Shown here: positions 8,617 to 15,896 of the stretch, in pieces | How positions within the stretch are numbered: the stretch's first letter is position 1 | How the letters are laid out: every line of letters starts with the position of its first letter | Assembly (NCBI GenBank): GCA_045611765.1 | Contig: JAZKXT010000001.1 | Coordinates: 1-27,293, forward strand | DNA length: 27,293 bases | Direction: 5' to 3' | Source of the DNA: UMGS1649 sp045611765 | GTDB taxonomy: Bacteria > Bacillota > Clostridia > TANB77 > CAG-465 | Made by a program: the position numbers and the translations under genes | Notes under the pieces: model-generated | What the model saw: the letters and a program-made list of their open reading frames with translations, nothing else | Told to the model about the DNA's origin: nothing | Database searches by the model: none

Positions 8617-9429
8617 TTATATGTATATTGTTATAAATAAATATACAATCGGTGCAACAAACATCAAACTATCGAATCTATCTAATATCCCACCATGTCC
8701 TGGCATTATATTTCCAAAGTCTTTTATTTTACAAAATCTCTTTATTGCTGATGCAGTAAGGTCTCCAAATTGTCCCGCTACGCTTGCTGCAAGCCCTACA
8801 AGTATCCAATAAAATACGTTTCCATATATTCCAAGCTTTAAGTTTCCTAATAACGTTATTAATACAAATGATAGTATAACGCCGAATATTCCTCCAATAG
8901 AACCTTCAACTGTTTTGTTTGGACTTATATCTGGAGCAAGTTTTGTTTTTCCAAATTTAGAACCAACTAAAAATGCAAAAGTATCACTTAAAAATGCTCC
9001 GCAAAATACGTACAATATATAGAATCTTCCATATTCCATTGCTAGTATTAGCTTAACAAACGAAAACATTACAGGTATGTATAGAAGTGAAAATACTGTT
9101 ATTGCAACATCTACTATAGTTCTTCTTACATTGCCTATTATAATGTATGTAAATGCACTAATAAGCCCAACAGGTATTATAAATTTTATTAATAACAGTT
9201 TGTATTCTTCTGGTATAATGCCTCCTGTTAAAAATATACATAGACATCCCGCATAACCCAGCCAAGATATTGGGTTGTAACCAATATTTTTAAACGCTTT
9301 AAAATATTCATGTGTAGCAACTATTGCAAGAAGTGCTACAACTGCAGTATCAAATATAGGGTTATTAACCAATAATATAACAACCCATAATATTATGAAT
9401 ATAGCTGCAGAAACTACTCTTTTTTTCAT
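8617..9429 (-). CDS. cdsA: Phosphatidate cytidylyltransferase (CDP-diacylglycerol synthase)
   Basis: A 270-residue integral membrane enzyme that makes CDP-diacylglycerol from phosphatidic acid and CTP, the branch point to phosphatidylglycerol and other phospholipids. Several transmembrane segments precede the CdsA signature near the C terminus: SAIKRFCKIKDFGNIMPGHG followed by GILDRFDS (about 227-254), with the metal-binding Asp and the GHGG loop intact. DTFAFLVGSKFGK and SPNKTVEGSIGG are also family-typical. GAGG precedes the ATG. It starts 9 nt after frr, so it is almost certainly cotranscribed with it. uppS, which often lies between frr and cdsA, is not here. Confidence 0.97.
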   Translation of the reverse strand: MKKRVVSAAIFIILWVVILLVNNPIFDTAVVALLAIVATHEYFKAFKNIGYNPISWLGYAGCLCIFLTGGIIPEEYKLLLIKFIIPVGLISAFTYIIIGNVRRTIVDVAITVFSLLYIPVMFSFVKLILAMEYGRFYILYVFCGAFLSDTFAFLVGSKFGKTKLAPDISPNKTVEGSIGGIFGVILSFVLITLLGNLKLGIYGNVFYWILVGLAASVAGQFGDLTASAIKRFCKIKDFGNIMPGHGGILDRFDSLMFVAPIVYLFITIYI

Positions 9430-9438
9430 AAAATTCCT

Positions 9439-9987
9439 CTATATTTCCATTATTTCCTTTTCTTTTTCGCTAACTACAACAGAAACAACATCAATTTGCT
9501 TGTCTGTTATTTTTTGTATTTGTTCTTCTAAAGAACGTACTTCATCTTCACTTGTATTTAATTCCTTTTGTTCTTTCTTAACATCGTCTATTGCATCTCT
9601 TCTAATATTTCTTATTTGTACTTTTGTGTCTTCACCCAATTTACTTACTTCTTTTGCAAGTTCTTTTCTTCTTGTTTCGTTAAGTTCTGGGAATGTAAGT
9701 CTTATAGCATTTCCATCGTTCATTGGATTTATTCCAATATCCGCTTTAGATATAGCTTTAGATATTTCACCAAGTAATCCTTTATCCCAAGGTGCTATAA
9801 GTATTTGCCTTGGTTCAGGCACTGAAATAGACGCCACTTGATTAAGTGGTGATGGCATTCCATAATATTCCACTGTTATTTTATTTAATATTTGTGGATT
9901 TGCTCTTCCAGCACGTATGCTAGATAGTTCTTCCTTCAAATAATCTATTCTTTCTTTCATTTTATTTTCTACACTGTTTAAATCCAT
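9439..9987 (-). CDS. frr: Ribosome recycling factor
   Basis: A 182-residue RRF, close to the usual 185. With EF-G it splits the post-termination ribosome. Family-typical stretches are LSSIRAGRANPQILNKITVEYYG near the N terminus, PEPRQILIAPWDK, NPMNDGNAIRLTFPELNETRR and a C-terminal helical arm KVQIRNIRRDAIDD. TGGAGG lies just upstream of the ATG. It is first in the frr-cdsA-rseP-polC cluster, behind the promoter at 10015-10042. pyrH, its common upstream partner, is replaced here by an unrelated pilin-like gene. Confidence 0.98.
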   Translation of the reverse strand: MDLNSVENKMKERIDYLKEELSSIRAGRANPQILNKITVEYYGMPSPLNQVASISVPEPRQILIAPWDKGLLGEISKAISKADIGINPMNDGNAIRLTFPELNETRRKELAKEVSKLGEDTKVQIRNIRRDAIDDVKKEQKELNTSEDEVRSLEEQIQKITDKQIDVVSVVVSEKEKEIMEI

Positions 9988-10014
9988 AAATAACCTCCAT
10001 AATCTTATGCAACT

Positions 10015-10042
10015 ATTATACTATATTTAGCCAAAAAATCAA
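10015..10042 (-). promoter_or_regulatory. Promoter of the frr-cdsA-rseP-polC cluster
   Basis: TTGATT (10042-10037), 16-nt spacer, perfect TATAAT (10020-10015) on the minus strand, just upstream of the frr binding site. Confidence 0.6.
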
Positions 10043-10085
10043 GAGTTGTAACGCAATTGATACATTTCCCATAATTGTTATCTGC

Positions 10086-10115
10086 AAAAGAAAATAGAGT
10101 GAATTATATATTCAC
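10086..10115 (-). terminator. Short terminator after the pilin-like gene
   Basis: GTGAAT (10115-10110) pairs with ATTCAC (10104-10099) around a 5-nt loop, then a T-rich run on the minus strand. The stem is only 6 bp and begins just after the stop codon, so it may be weak. Confidence 0.4.
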
Positions 10116-10116
10116 C

Positions 10117-11250
10117 CTACTTACTTTTCAAGTAACTATTATCTATTGTATATTTTACAACATCCGATACATTATCAGCATTATCCACGGCAACAACACT
10201 TATACTTTTAATGTGCTTTTCCAATTTTATTTTACCATCGACTGAAACTTTTCCACCTCTTATTAAATCTTGAGCTGTTGGCTGACTTGAACCTATATAA
10301 TATGGAATTTCCGTCCCATCTTTTAATATAGTAGCATAATCATAATATACACTTTCAATACCACTTCCACCAGCATCAGTAACCGCTATTTGTATTATGT
10401 TATATGCCGAATTCGAACTGTCAACCACAGTCATTTCTTCTAAAATAGGATTGGTTATGTCAAAGTTGTCTAGTAGCAATTGTTTCTTTTTTAGAAGAAC
10501 TCCATCTTTTAGTAGATTTACTGTGATTATTTTATTCAAACTTAATTCTTCTTTTTCTTCAGCTGTCAGAGTATTAGTATTAATAGTAATAACATTTCCA
10601 GCTATAGTTTTCCCTTGCTGATTCCCTATAAAATATGTTAGCGTTTCATCATCATTTATAACACTATCTACAGTCAATTTCACTTCATTAGTCCATGTGT
10701 TTGTACTTTTTGTTACATTTAATTCTTTATTTAATGCAACAGGTTCATCATTAACGACATCATTATTTCCTATTTCTTTTTTATCCACCAATGTAACTAA
10801 AGAAAATCTAATTTTATCTTCTATTTCAAATCCAGCAAGATAATAAACGTTTAATGTATTTGTAGCTACAATAAATACATCTGTCTCTATTTGCCTCTTT
10901 CCTCTTTCATTAGTTGATACATCTAATATACTTAACTGCACTTCTAAAAAAGAATTGTTTTCATCCCCGTTTTCCACTATCTCATTCTCGAGTTCATATG
11001 CATAAGCAGAATTTTTCGCCAGTAATTCCTCTTTATTGTAACCAACTCCCGGAACTACAGGCAAACGTCCTACTAATAGATAATACTCCTTAATCTTATC
11101 TTGTATTACTTCTAATTCAGTTATGAAATCATTTCTTTGTGCTAGAAATATTGAATTGTCTGTTCGCATAACAATCACACTTGTTAATATTATCATTACT
11201 ATCAATGTTATAACTAATATAACTAAAGATACTCCTCGTTTCGTATTCAT
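10117..11250 (-). CDS. Pilin-like membrane-anchored extracellular protein, function unknown
   Basis: A 377-residue protein. Its N terminus, MNTKRGVSLVILVITLIVMI, resembles a class III/type IV prepilin leader: Lys-Arg-Gly, then a long hydrophobic helix. Cleavage after Gly6 is inferred; the Glu usual at mature position 5 is absent. A polar region after the helix (QDKIKEYYLLVGRLP) is also pseudopilin-like, but the remaining roughly 300 residues are much longer than a pseudopilin. They look like beta-rich domains, including a C-terminal Ig-like module with TDAGGSGIESVYYDY and SVVAVDNADNVSD. GGAGTGG precedes the ATG. It is divergent from the carboxypeptidase gene and has its own promoter. No pilus assembly genes are nearby, so a role in a pilus or secretion system is only possible. 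Confidence 0.7.
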   Translation of the reverse strand: MNTKRGVSLVILVITLIVMIILTSVIVMRTDNSIFLAQRNDFITELEVIQDKIKEYYLLVGRLPVVPGVGYNKEELLAKNSAYAYELENEIVENGDENNSFLEVQLSILDVSTNERGKRQIETDVFIVATNTLNVYYLAGFEIEDKIRFSLVTLVDKKEIGNNDVVNDEPVALNKELNVTKSTNTWTNEVKLTVDSVINDDETLTYFIGNQQGKTIAGNVITINTNTLTAEEKEELSLNKIITVNLLKDGVLLKKKQLLLDNFDITNPILEEMTVVDSSNSAYNIIQIAVTDAGGSGIESVYYDYATILKDGTEIPYYIGSSQPTAQDLIRGGKVSVDGKIKLEKHIKSISVVAVDNADNVSDVVKYTIDNSYLKSK

Positions 11251-11267
11251 TTTACCACTCCATTATT

Positions 11268-11296
11268 ATTTTATATCATACAAATAAATTTATCAA
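11268..11296 (-). promoter_or_regulatory. Promoter of the pilin-like gene
   Basis: TTGATA (11296-11291), 17-nt spacer, TAAAAT (11273-11268) on the minus strand. It lies back to back with the plus-strand promoter at 11315. Confidence 0.5.
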
Positions 11297-11314
11297 GATT
11301 TTTTTATTATTCTC

Positions 11315-11343
11315 TTCACTAATCAAATATAGTATAGTATAAT
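11315..11343 (+). promoter_or_regulatory. Promoter of the D,D-carboxypeptidase gene
   Basis: TTCACT (11315-11320), 17-nt spacer, perfect TATAAT (11338-11343), followed by GAGGTG at about 11356 and the ATG at 11372. Confidence 0.6.
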
Positions 11344-11371
11344 TATTTTACTTTTGAGGTGACATTAATAC

Positions 11372-12655
11372 ATGAAATATAAAATTATAATGTTTACATT
11401 AATACTTATAACCTGTTTTAGCTTTGTATTTGCAAATGATAATTTGCACATTTCTTCTAAAGCAGCAGTTGTTATGGATGCGGATAGTTCTATAGTATTG
11501 TACTCTAAAGAAATGGATAAGAAAATATATCCCGCAAGTACAACTAAAATACTAACAGCAATACTCGCTTTAGAGAATCTAGATATTACGCAAGCCATTG
11601 TTGTATCTAAAAGTGCAATACAAATTCCTTGGGATAGCTCTTCAGTATACTTAAAAGAAGGCGAAATACTTACTGTAGAAGACTTATTATACTGTACACT
11701 TTTAAACTCGGGTAATGACGCAGCAAATGTACTTGCAGAAGCTGTTTCTGGAGATATAAGCAAATTTGTTACATCGATGAACCTTAAAGCAAGTGAAATA
11801 GGCTGTACTAATACGCATTTCAATAATGCTCACGGCTATTCCGACGATAATCACTATACTACAGCTTTAGATATGGCAAAGATATTTAATTATTGTATCC
11901 AAAACGATAAATTCTTAGAAATTATATCAACCAAGTCTTACACTGTAAATGCTACTAACAAAACAAACGAAAATAGATATCTAAAAAATACTAATCGTTT
12001 AATACTAAAAAAGGAAGATAGCATACACTCTAGATATTACGAATATTGCGTTGGTGGCAAAACAGGCTATACTGACGAAGCCGGAAGAACTTTAGTAACA
12101 TACGGAAAAAAAGACGGTAAGAACATTATTGTAACAATATTTGGTGCAAGCCCAAATGGAAGTGTAGATGTTAGATATACAGATGCAATAACACTATTTG
12201 ATTACGCTTTCGATAACTTTACTAAACACACAATAGCGTTAGATGGAAATTATAATTTTAACTATATAAATATAGACAAGAATTTAAAATATTCTATTAG
12301 TCCTACTGACGATTTAGAAATATTGGTTAAAAATAATCAAGAACCAACAATATCTTATACATTAGATATTAACAATAACTTGCTAGATACAATTGAAGAC
12401 AACAGCTATAGCAATTCAAAAGCAGGAACTATTACATTCAATATTAAAACTGAAGAAAATTCTTATTCACTAGTTAAAGACCTGTATTTAAAAGACGTTC
12501 AAGAATATAAAACTTTTTCTATAAAATATATAATAATTACAGCTGTATTTATATTAGTAGGTCTAATTCTAGTAGCATTAATTATATCCGTCGTTCATAT
12601 TAATAAGCAAAAGAAACATAATCATAAATATTCTAGAAAAAATAGAAGGATATAA
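11372..12655 (+). CDS. D-alanyl-D-alanine carboxypeptidase (DacF/PBP5-like)
   Basis: A 427-residue penicillin-binding protein of the S11 family. It removes the terminal D-Ala from peptidoglycan stem peptides outside the membrane. All three active-site motifs are present: STTK at 56-59 (nucleophile Ser56), SGN at 113-115 and KTG at 230-232 in GGKTGYTDEAG. Residues 1-21 form a signal peptide ending FVFA. Unlike PBP5, which has an amphipathic C-terminal helix, this protein ends in a strongly hydrophobic segment (about 385-408) and a basic tail, so it is probably held by a true transmembrane anchor. A C-terminal beta-rich region lies between. It is a single gene with its own promoter and terminator. 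DacF and DacB homologues often act in sporulation, but that cannot be decided here. Confidence 0.93.
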   Translation: MKYKIIMFTLILITCFSFVFANDNLHISSKAAVVMDADSSIVLYSKEMDKKIYPASTTKILTAILALENLDITQAIVVSKSAIQIPWDSSSVYLKEGEILTVEDLLYCTLLNSGNDAANVLAEAVSGDISKFVTSMNLKASEIGCTNTHFNNAHGYSDDNHYTTALDMAKIFNYCIQNDKFLEIISTKSYTVNATNKTNENRYLKNTNRLILKKEDSIHSRYYEYCVGGKTGYTDEAGRTLVTYGKKDGKNIIVTIFGASPNGSVDVRYTDAITLFDYAFDNFTKHTIALDGNYNFNYINIDKNLKYSISPTDDLEILVKNNQEPTISYTLDINNNLLDTIEDNSYSNSKAGTITFNIKTEENSYSLVKDLYLKDVQEYKTFSIKYIIITAVFILVGLILVALIISVVHINKQKKHNHKYSRKNRRI

Positions 12656-12704
12656 AAATCAAAAATAAATAATACCTATTTAACAATAATTGCTATGTTG
12701 CAAG

Positions 12705-12734
12705 AAAAGAAGTTCGGTTTACCGAACTTCTTTT
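12705..12734. terminator. Bidirectional terminator between the carboxypeptidase gene and tsf
   Basis: A perfect 13-bp stem, 12705-12717 with 12722-12734, has a TTTA loop and A/T-rich ends on both strands. It ends the rpsB-tsf transcript and probably also the carboxypeptidase transcript. Confidence 0.92.
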
Positions 12735-12744
12735 GGATTTCTTA

Positions 12745-13389
12745 TTAACCATTAATTTGTTTCATTACTTCTTCAGCAAAGTTTTCTTGTCTTTTTTCGA
12801 TTCCTTCGCCTCTTTCGAATCTAACAAATCTTCTTATAACTATATTTTCACCAATAGTTGCTATTTTTTCATTTAAAACTTCCTTAACTGTTTTATCTGG
12901 ATCTTTAACGAATGGTTGATCTAAAAGACAAATTTCCTCGAAAAATTTATTTATTCTTCCTTCTACCATTTTTTCAACTACTGCTGCTGGTTTTCCTTCA
13001 TTTAAAGCTTGTGCTTTTAATATTTCTTTTTCAGATTCTACAACATCAGCTGGAACTTCTTCTCTAGAAACATATTTTGGGTTTGAAGATACTACATGCA
13101 TAGCAATATCTCTAACGAATGTTCTAAATTCTTCGTTATTAGCAACAAAGTCTGTTTCAGAATTAACTTCAACTAAAGCTCCATATTTTCCGCCGTGAAT
13201 ATATGCTTCAACTAATCCTTCAGCTGCTATTCTGCTAGCTTTTTTAGCTGCTTTAGCTATTCCTCTTTCACGTAGTAATTCTATAGCTTTATCTATATTT
13301 CCATCTGTTTCAACTAAAACTTTCTTGCAGTCCATTATTCCTGCACCAGTTCTATCTCTTAATTCTTTAACTAATTCTGCTGTTACCAT
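12745..13389 (-). CDS. tsf: Elongation factor Ts
   Basis: A 214-residue guanine nucleotide exchange factor for EF-Tu. The N-terminal UBA-like domain (VTAELVKELRDRTGAGIMDC) is typical, and the TDFV motif that contacts the EF-Tu G domain is at 79-82. It is the compact form, shorter than the E. coli protein of about 283 residues, with a single core subdomain, as in several thermophiles and clostridia. AAAGGAGG lies just before the ATG. It begins 4 nt after rpsB, the universal rpsB-tsf pair, and is followed by the terminator at 12705-12734. Confidence 0.98.
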   Translation of the reverse strand: MVTAELVKELRDRTGAGIMDCKKVLVETDGNIDKAIELLRERGIAKAAKKASRIAAEGLVEAYIHGGKYGALVEVNSETDFVANNEEFRTFVRDIAMHVVSSNPKYVSREEVPADVVESEKEILKAQALNEGKPAAVVEKMVEGRINKFFEEICLLDQPFVKDPDKTVKEVLNEKIATIGENIVIRRFVRFERGEGIEKRQENFAEEVMKQING

Positions 13390-13393
13390 ATTA

Positions 13394-14239
13394 TTATTCC
13401 TCCTTTGTTGTTTCTTCTGCTACTTCTTCAGTAGTTTTTCTAGGCTTTCTGTTATTTGGTCTAGTTTGTTTTCTTTCTATTTTATCTTCACCCATTTCTT
13501 TAACTAGTTCTTCCATTGATTCAATATCCGCTTCAAGTTCTAGTGTGTCCATAGGTTCACCGCTCTTACCATGTAAAACAGCATCTGCCATTTTAGCTGT
13601 TATTAATTTTACAGCTCTTACTGCATCATCATTACCAGGAATTACGAAATCTACATCATTAGGGTTACAATTTGAATCTATTAGACCAATTGTTGGTATT
13701 CCTAATTTTCTAGCTTCCTTAGTACATATTAATTCTTTCTTAGAGTCTACTAAGAATATTAATGATGGAAGTTTTTCCATTTCTTTAATACCACCAAGGT
13801 TTTTGTTTAGTTTTTCCATTTCAAGTTTAAGTTTAATAACTTCTTTCTTTGGAAGTACATCAAATGTTCCGTCAGCTTCCATAGTTTCAAGTTCAACAAG
13901 TCTAGCAATTCTAGCTCTTATTGTTTTGAAGTTAGTTAAAGTTCCACCTAACCATCTGCTGTTGATGTAGTACATTCCACATCTTTCAGCTTCTTCTTTG
14001 ATACATTCAGCTATTTGTTTTTTAGTTCCAACAAATAATACTGTACCACCTTCGCTAGTTACTTTATTCACTAATTCGTAAGCTTCTACAACTTTCTTTG
14101 ATGTTTTTTGCAAGTCTAGAATGTATATTCCATTTCTTGCTGTAAAGATGTATGGAGCCATTCTTGGGTCCCATCTCTTTGTTTGGTGTCCAAAGTGTAC
14201 ACCGGCTTCTAGTAATGATCTCATAGGTATAATTGACAT
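13394..14239 (-). CDS. rpsB: 30S ribosomal protein S2 (uS2)
   Basis: A 281-residue S2 protein of the small subunit. Typical stretches are LLEAGVHFGHQTKRWDPRMA at the N terminus, INSRWLGGTLTNFKTI, then GIPTIGLIDSNCNPNDVDFVIPGNDDA. It is longer than usual (about 235-255) because of a charged C-terminal tail with RKQTRPNNRKPRK followed by an acidic end. AAGGAGG precedes the ATG. It is transcribed from a strong promoter at 14350-14378 through a folded leader, and tsf follows at once. Confidence 0.98.
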   Translation of the reverse strand: MSIIPMRSLLEAGVHFGHQTKRWDPRMAPYIFTARNGIYILDLQKTSKKVVEAYELVNKVTSEGGTVLFVGTKKQIAECIKEEAERCGMYYINSRWLGGTLTNFKTIRARIARLVELETMEADGTFDVLPKKEVIKLKLEMEKLNKNLGGIKEMEKLPSLIFLVDSKKELICTKEARKLGIPTIGLIDSNCNPNDVDFVIPGNDDAVRAVKLITAKMADAVLHGKSGEPMDTLELEADIESMEELVKEMGEDKIERKQTRPNNRKPRKTTEEVAEETTKEE

Positions 14240-14263
14240 TTTTACTCCTCCTTTTTATTCCTC

Positions 14264-14321
14264 CACAATCATTTTCATCTATATGACCTCTTTCGAGGAA
14301 AGGCAATAGACTGTGATTGTG
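14264..14321 (-). promoter_or_regulatory. Folded 5' leader of rpsB-tsf, possible autoregulatory element
   Basis: In the roughly 100-nt untranslated leader, TGATTGTG and CACAATCA (14264-14271 with 14314-14321) form a perfect 8-bp outer helix. Inside it CCTC/GAGG closes a GAAA loop (14287-14298). The outer helix ends about 25 nt before the start codon, near the purine-rich binding region. Leaders of ribosomal protein operons often bind the encoded protein. I cannot assign this one to a named family. Confidence 0.5.
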
Positions 14322-14349
14322 TGTGTATTATCGCACACGCGACAAAGAT

Positions 14350-14378
14350 AGTATAGCACACATTGTAGGCTTTTTCAA
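14350..14378 (-). promoter_or_regulatory. rpsB-tsf promoter
   Basis: TTGAAA (14378-14373), 17-nt spacer, TATACT (14355-14350) on the minus strand. Its -35 box lies 8 bp from that of the divergent plus-strand promoter at 14387. Confidence 0.75.
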
Positions 14379-14386
14379 GTTTTTTG

Positions 14387-14415
14387 TTGACATTTATACC
14401 AAATTGTTGTATAAT
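14387..14415 (+). promoter_or_regulatory. Perfect consensus sigma-A promoter of a non-coding transcript
   Basis: TTGACA (14387-14392), exactly 17 nt, TATAAT (14410-14415). It is the only promoter in the window with both hexamers perfect. No credible coding gene follows it on the plus strand. Confidence 0.85.
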
Positions 14416-14421
14416 TTAATT

Positions 14422-14873
14422 GCGTTAAAAAAATTTATAAACAAGTAATTATTTGTTTTATGATCGTTTGTTATCTTTGAGATGTTTTTCATCTCTTTGA
14501 TATAGTTCGTTGCCTGGGGATCGCTCGCGTTTTTCCATATATACTAAATCTCCTTTGCCCACCACAAAACACAAGCTTAATTTACCTCTCCTCTCTTTAC
14601 TCATACCCCTTCCAATTTTTTAAAGCCCGAGGCCGAACGAACTTATCCCTAACAGTTACGATATTCCGTTCTGTTATCACTTTTATCCGCGCTCTTGGGA
14701 TAGAGCCTAAGTTAAGTTTATATTCTCCTCTTAACTTGCGGATAAAACACCTCTCGGCGATTCGCGCCAAAGAGTGACGCTAGCGAAATTTCGTTGGCGG
14801 GATGCCCCCATATGGGGCACAGCCACCATTGGGGGTGGCGGCGAGGCAGCAAAAGCTGCCTCGCTTTCTTTAT
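14422..14873 (+). ncRNA. Unidentified structured RNA of about 450 nt
   Basis: This fills the 725-bp gap between rpsB and the LCP gene. Transcription should start near 14422 and end at the terminator at 14841-14873. Helices seen in order: GAGATG/CATCTC hairpin (14479-14495); a long-range 15-bp helix, 14504-14519 with 14626-14643, with a 2-nt bulge and one mismatch, enclosing a pyrimidine-rich loop of about 106 nt; TAACAG/CTGTTA (14650-14676); a three-way junction closed by a perfect 10-bp helix, 14681-14690 with 14738-14747, holding hairpins 14691-14706 and 14709-14737; CGCCAA/TTGGCG (14765-14799); hairpins 14803-14819 and 14822-14839; the terminator. There is no long ORF with a binding site. 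I looked for hallmarks of RNase P RNA, tmRNA, SRP RNA and tRNA and found none. 6S RNA, OLE and raiA-motif RNA cannot be excluded by eye. The 5' end is inferred from the promoter. Confidence 0.75.
14841..14873 (+). terminator. Strong terminator of the unidentified RNA
   Basis: GCGAGGCAGC (14841-14850), AAAA loop, GCTGCCTCGC (14855-14864): a perfect GC-rich 10-bp stem followed by TTTCTTTATATTT. Confidence 0.92.
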
Positions 14874-14892
14874 ATTTGCACTATAAAAACAC

Positions 14893-14927
14893 ATAAAAAC
14901 AGAACCGAACTTTGTTTAGTTCAGTCC
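14893..14927 (-). terminator. Terminator of the rarA-to-LCP operon
   Basis: On the minus strand 14927-14919 pairs with 14910-14902 (9 bp including two G-U pairs) around an 8-nt loop, followed by a T-rich tract at 14901-14893. Confidence 0.65.
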
Positions 14928-14964
14928 TATTTTTCTCTTTATCTTGTTATTACATTTATCTCAA

Positions 14965-15885
14965 TTATTGTTGTACATTATATATCCATTCTTCTGAAAT
15001 TATCCTTCTCGCTTCTTCGTAATCTACCAAAACACAAGATGTCCCATTTACTTTATATGCTATATCTTCTATAGGCATACTAATAGATGTCATGTTTTTC
15101 AAATCCACTTCCTTTATCTCTGAAATATACTTCATAGCTTCTCTAACTGTTATATTAGTATTTGTATTATCCAACACCACATTTGCAAGAGTAGGTAATT
15201 TTAAAATATTCTTTGTAGATAAAAGATTTTCTATTAACGTCTTTATTACTTTCCTCTGCATTTTTCCTCTAGAAATATCTCCATCAGCATAATCTCTGTT
15301 TCTCACTAATGTCTCTACCTGTTTTGCATTTAGTGTTTGTTCGCCTGATGGAAAAGCTAAATACCACTCACCCGTTTTTTTATTCAACTTCCAAATTTCT
15401 TCATCTAAAGTTATTGTTAGTCCACCTATTTTTTCTATAACAGCTGGAATAGTATTTAGGTTTATTATTGCATAATAATCTATTTTAACCTCAAGTAAAT
15501 CTTCTATTTCTTGTACAAATTCTTTTGTATATTTTCCGCCATAATATATAGAGTTTAATTTGTATGTAGCATAGGGGTTGTCCGTATATGCGTCTCTAGG
15601 TATTGACATCATATACAGTTGGTTGCCTACAGTATCATATTTTGCATATATTATACTATCTGTCCTAAGCCCGTCCTTATCCACGCCAGCCAAAAGCATA
15701 GAGAGTTGCTCTTTTTTGGGGTCCATCGAATAATCGTATTCTTCTATTCCCGCATTAGCTTTACTGTTAACGGTTATATTGTTCACTTTATATAGTATCA
15801 CCCACAAGAAAGCAGCTAATCCTGTTATAACAAAACAAAATATAGTTATTTTAGAACACAAACTTTTCCTTTCACCTTTCTTCAT
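14965..15885 (-). CDS. LytR-CpsA-Psr (LCP) family cell-wall glycopolymer transferase
   Basis: A 306-residue membrane-anchored LCP protein. The family attaches teichoic acids or capsule polymers to peptidoglycan, using polyprenyl-pyrophosphate-linked substrates on the outer face. A short basic N terminus and one transmembrane helix (about 12-33) precede the extracellular domain. Conserved parts are LLAGVDKDGLRTDSIIYAKY, SIPRDAY, YKLNSIYYGG, the VIEKIGGL region and NRDYADGDISRGKMQRKVI, which carries the Arg/Asp residues that bind the pyrophosphate. GGAG precedes the ATG. It lies 11 nt after the CvpA gene and is the last gene of the operon. The polymer it transfers is not deducible. Confidence 0.93.
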   Translation of the reverse strand: MKKGERKSLCSKITIFCFVITGLAAFLWVILYKVNNITVNSKANAGIEEYDYSMDPKKEQLSMLLAGVDKDGLRTDSIIYAKYDTVGNQLYMMSIPRDAYTDNPYATYKLNSIYYGGKYTKEFVQEIEDLLEVKIDYYAIINLNTIPAVIEKIGGLTITLDEEIWKLNKKTGEWYLAFPSGEQTLNAKQVETLVRNRDYADGDISRGKMQRKVIKTLIENLLSTKNILKLPTLANVVLDNTNTNITVREAMKYISEIKEVDLKNMTSISMPIEDIAYKVNGTSCVLVDYEEARRIISEEWIYNVQQ

Positions 15886-15896
15886 ACTATCAACTC

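Noticed and set aside
11365..11823. Minus-strand ORF of 152 codons
   Set aside because: Antisense shadow of the D,D-carboxypeptidase gene, whose three catalytic motifs are intact.
14064..14306. Minus-strand ORF of 80 codons across the rpsB start
   Set aside because: An alternative frame of rpsB and its folded leader; the rpsB frame is unmistakable.
14830..14865. T-box antiterminator (GGGTGG-like string before a terminator)
   Set aside because: The GGGTGG lies in a local hairpin (14822-14839), no canonical T-box core or specifier loop is visible, and no tRNA-related gene follows on the plus strand.
14422..14873. RNase P RNA, tmRNA, SRP RNA or tRNA
   Set aside because: The conserved RNase P core strings, a tmRNA tag frame with tRNA-like ends, the SRP apical motif and tRNA T-arm sequence were not found on either strand.
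14802..15074. Plus-strand ORF of 90 codons
   Set aside because: It runs through the GC-rich hairpins and terminator of the unassigned RNA and then antisense to the LCP gene. It has no binding site and no protein-like composition.
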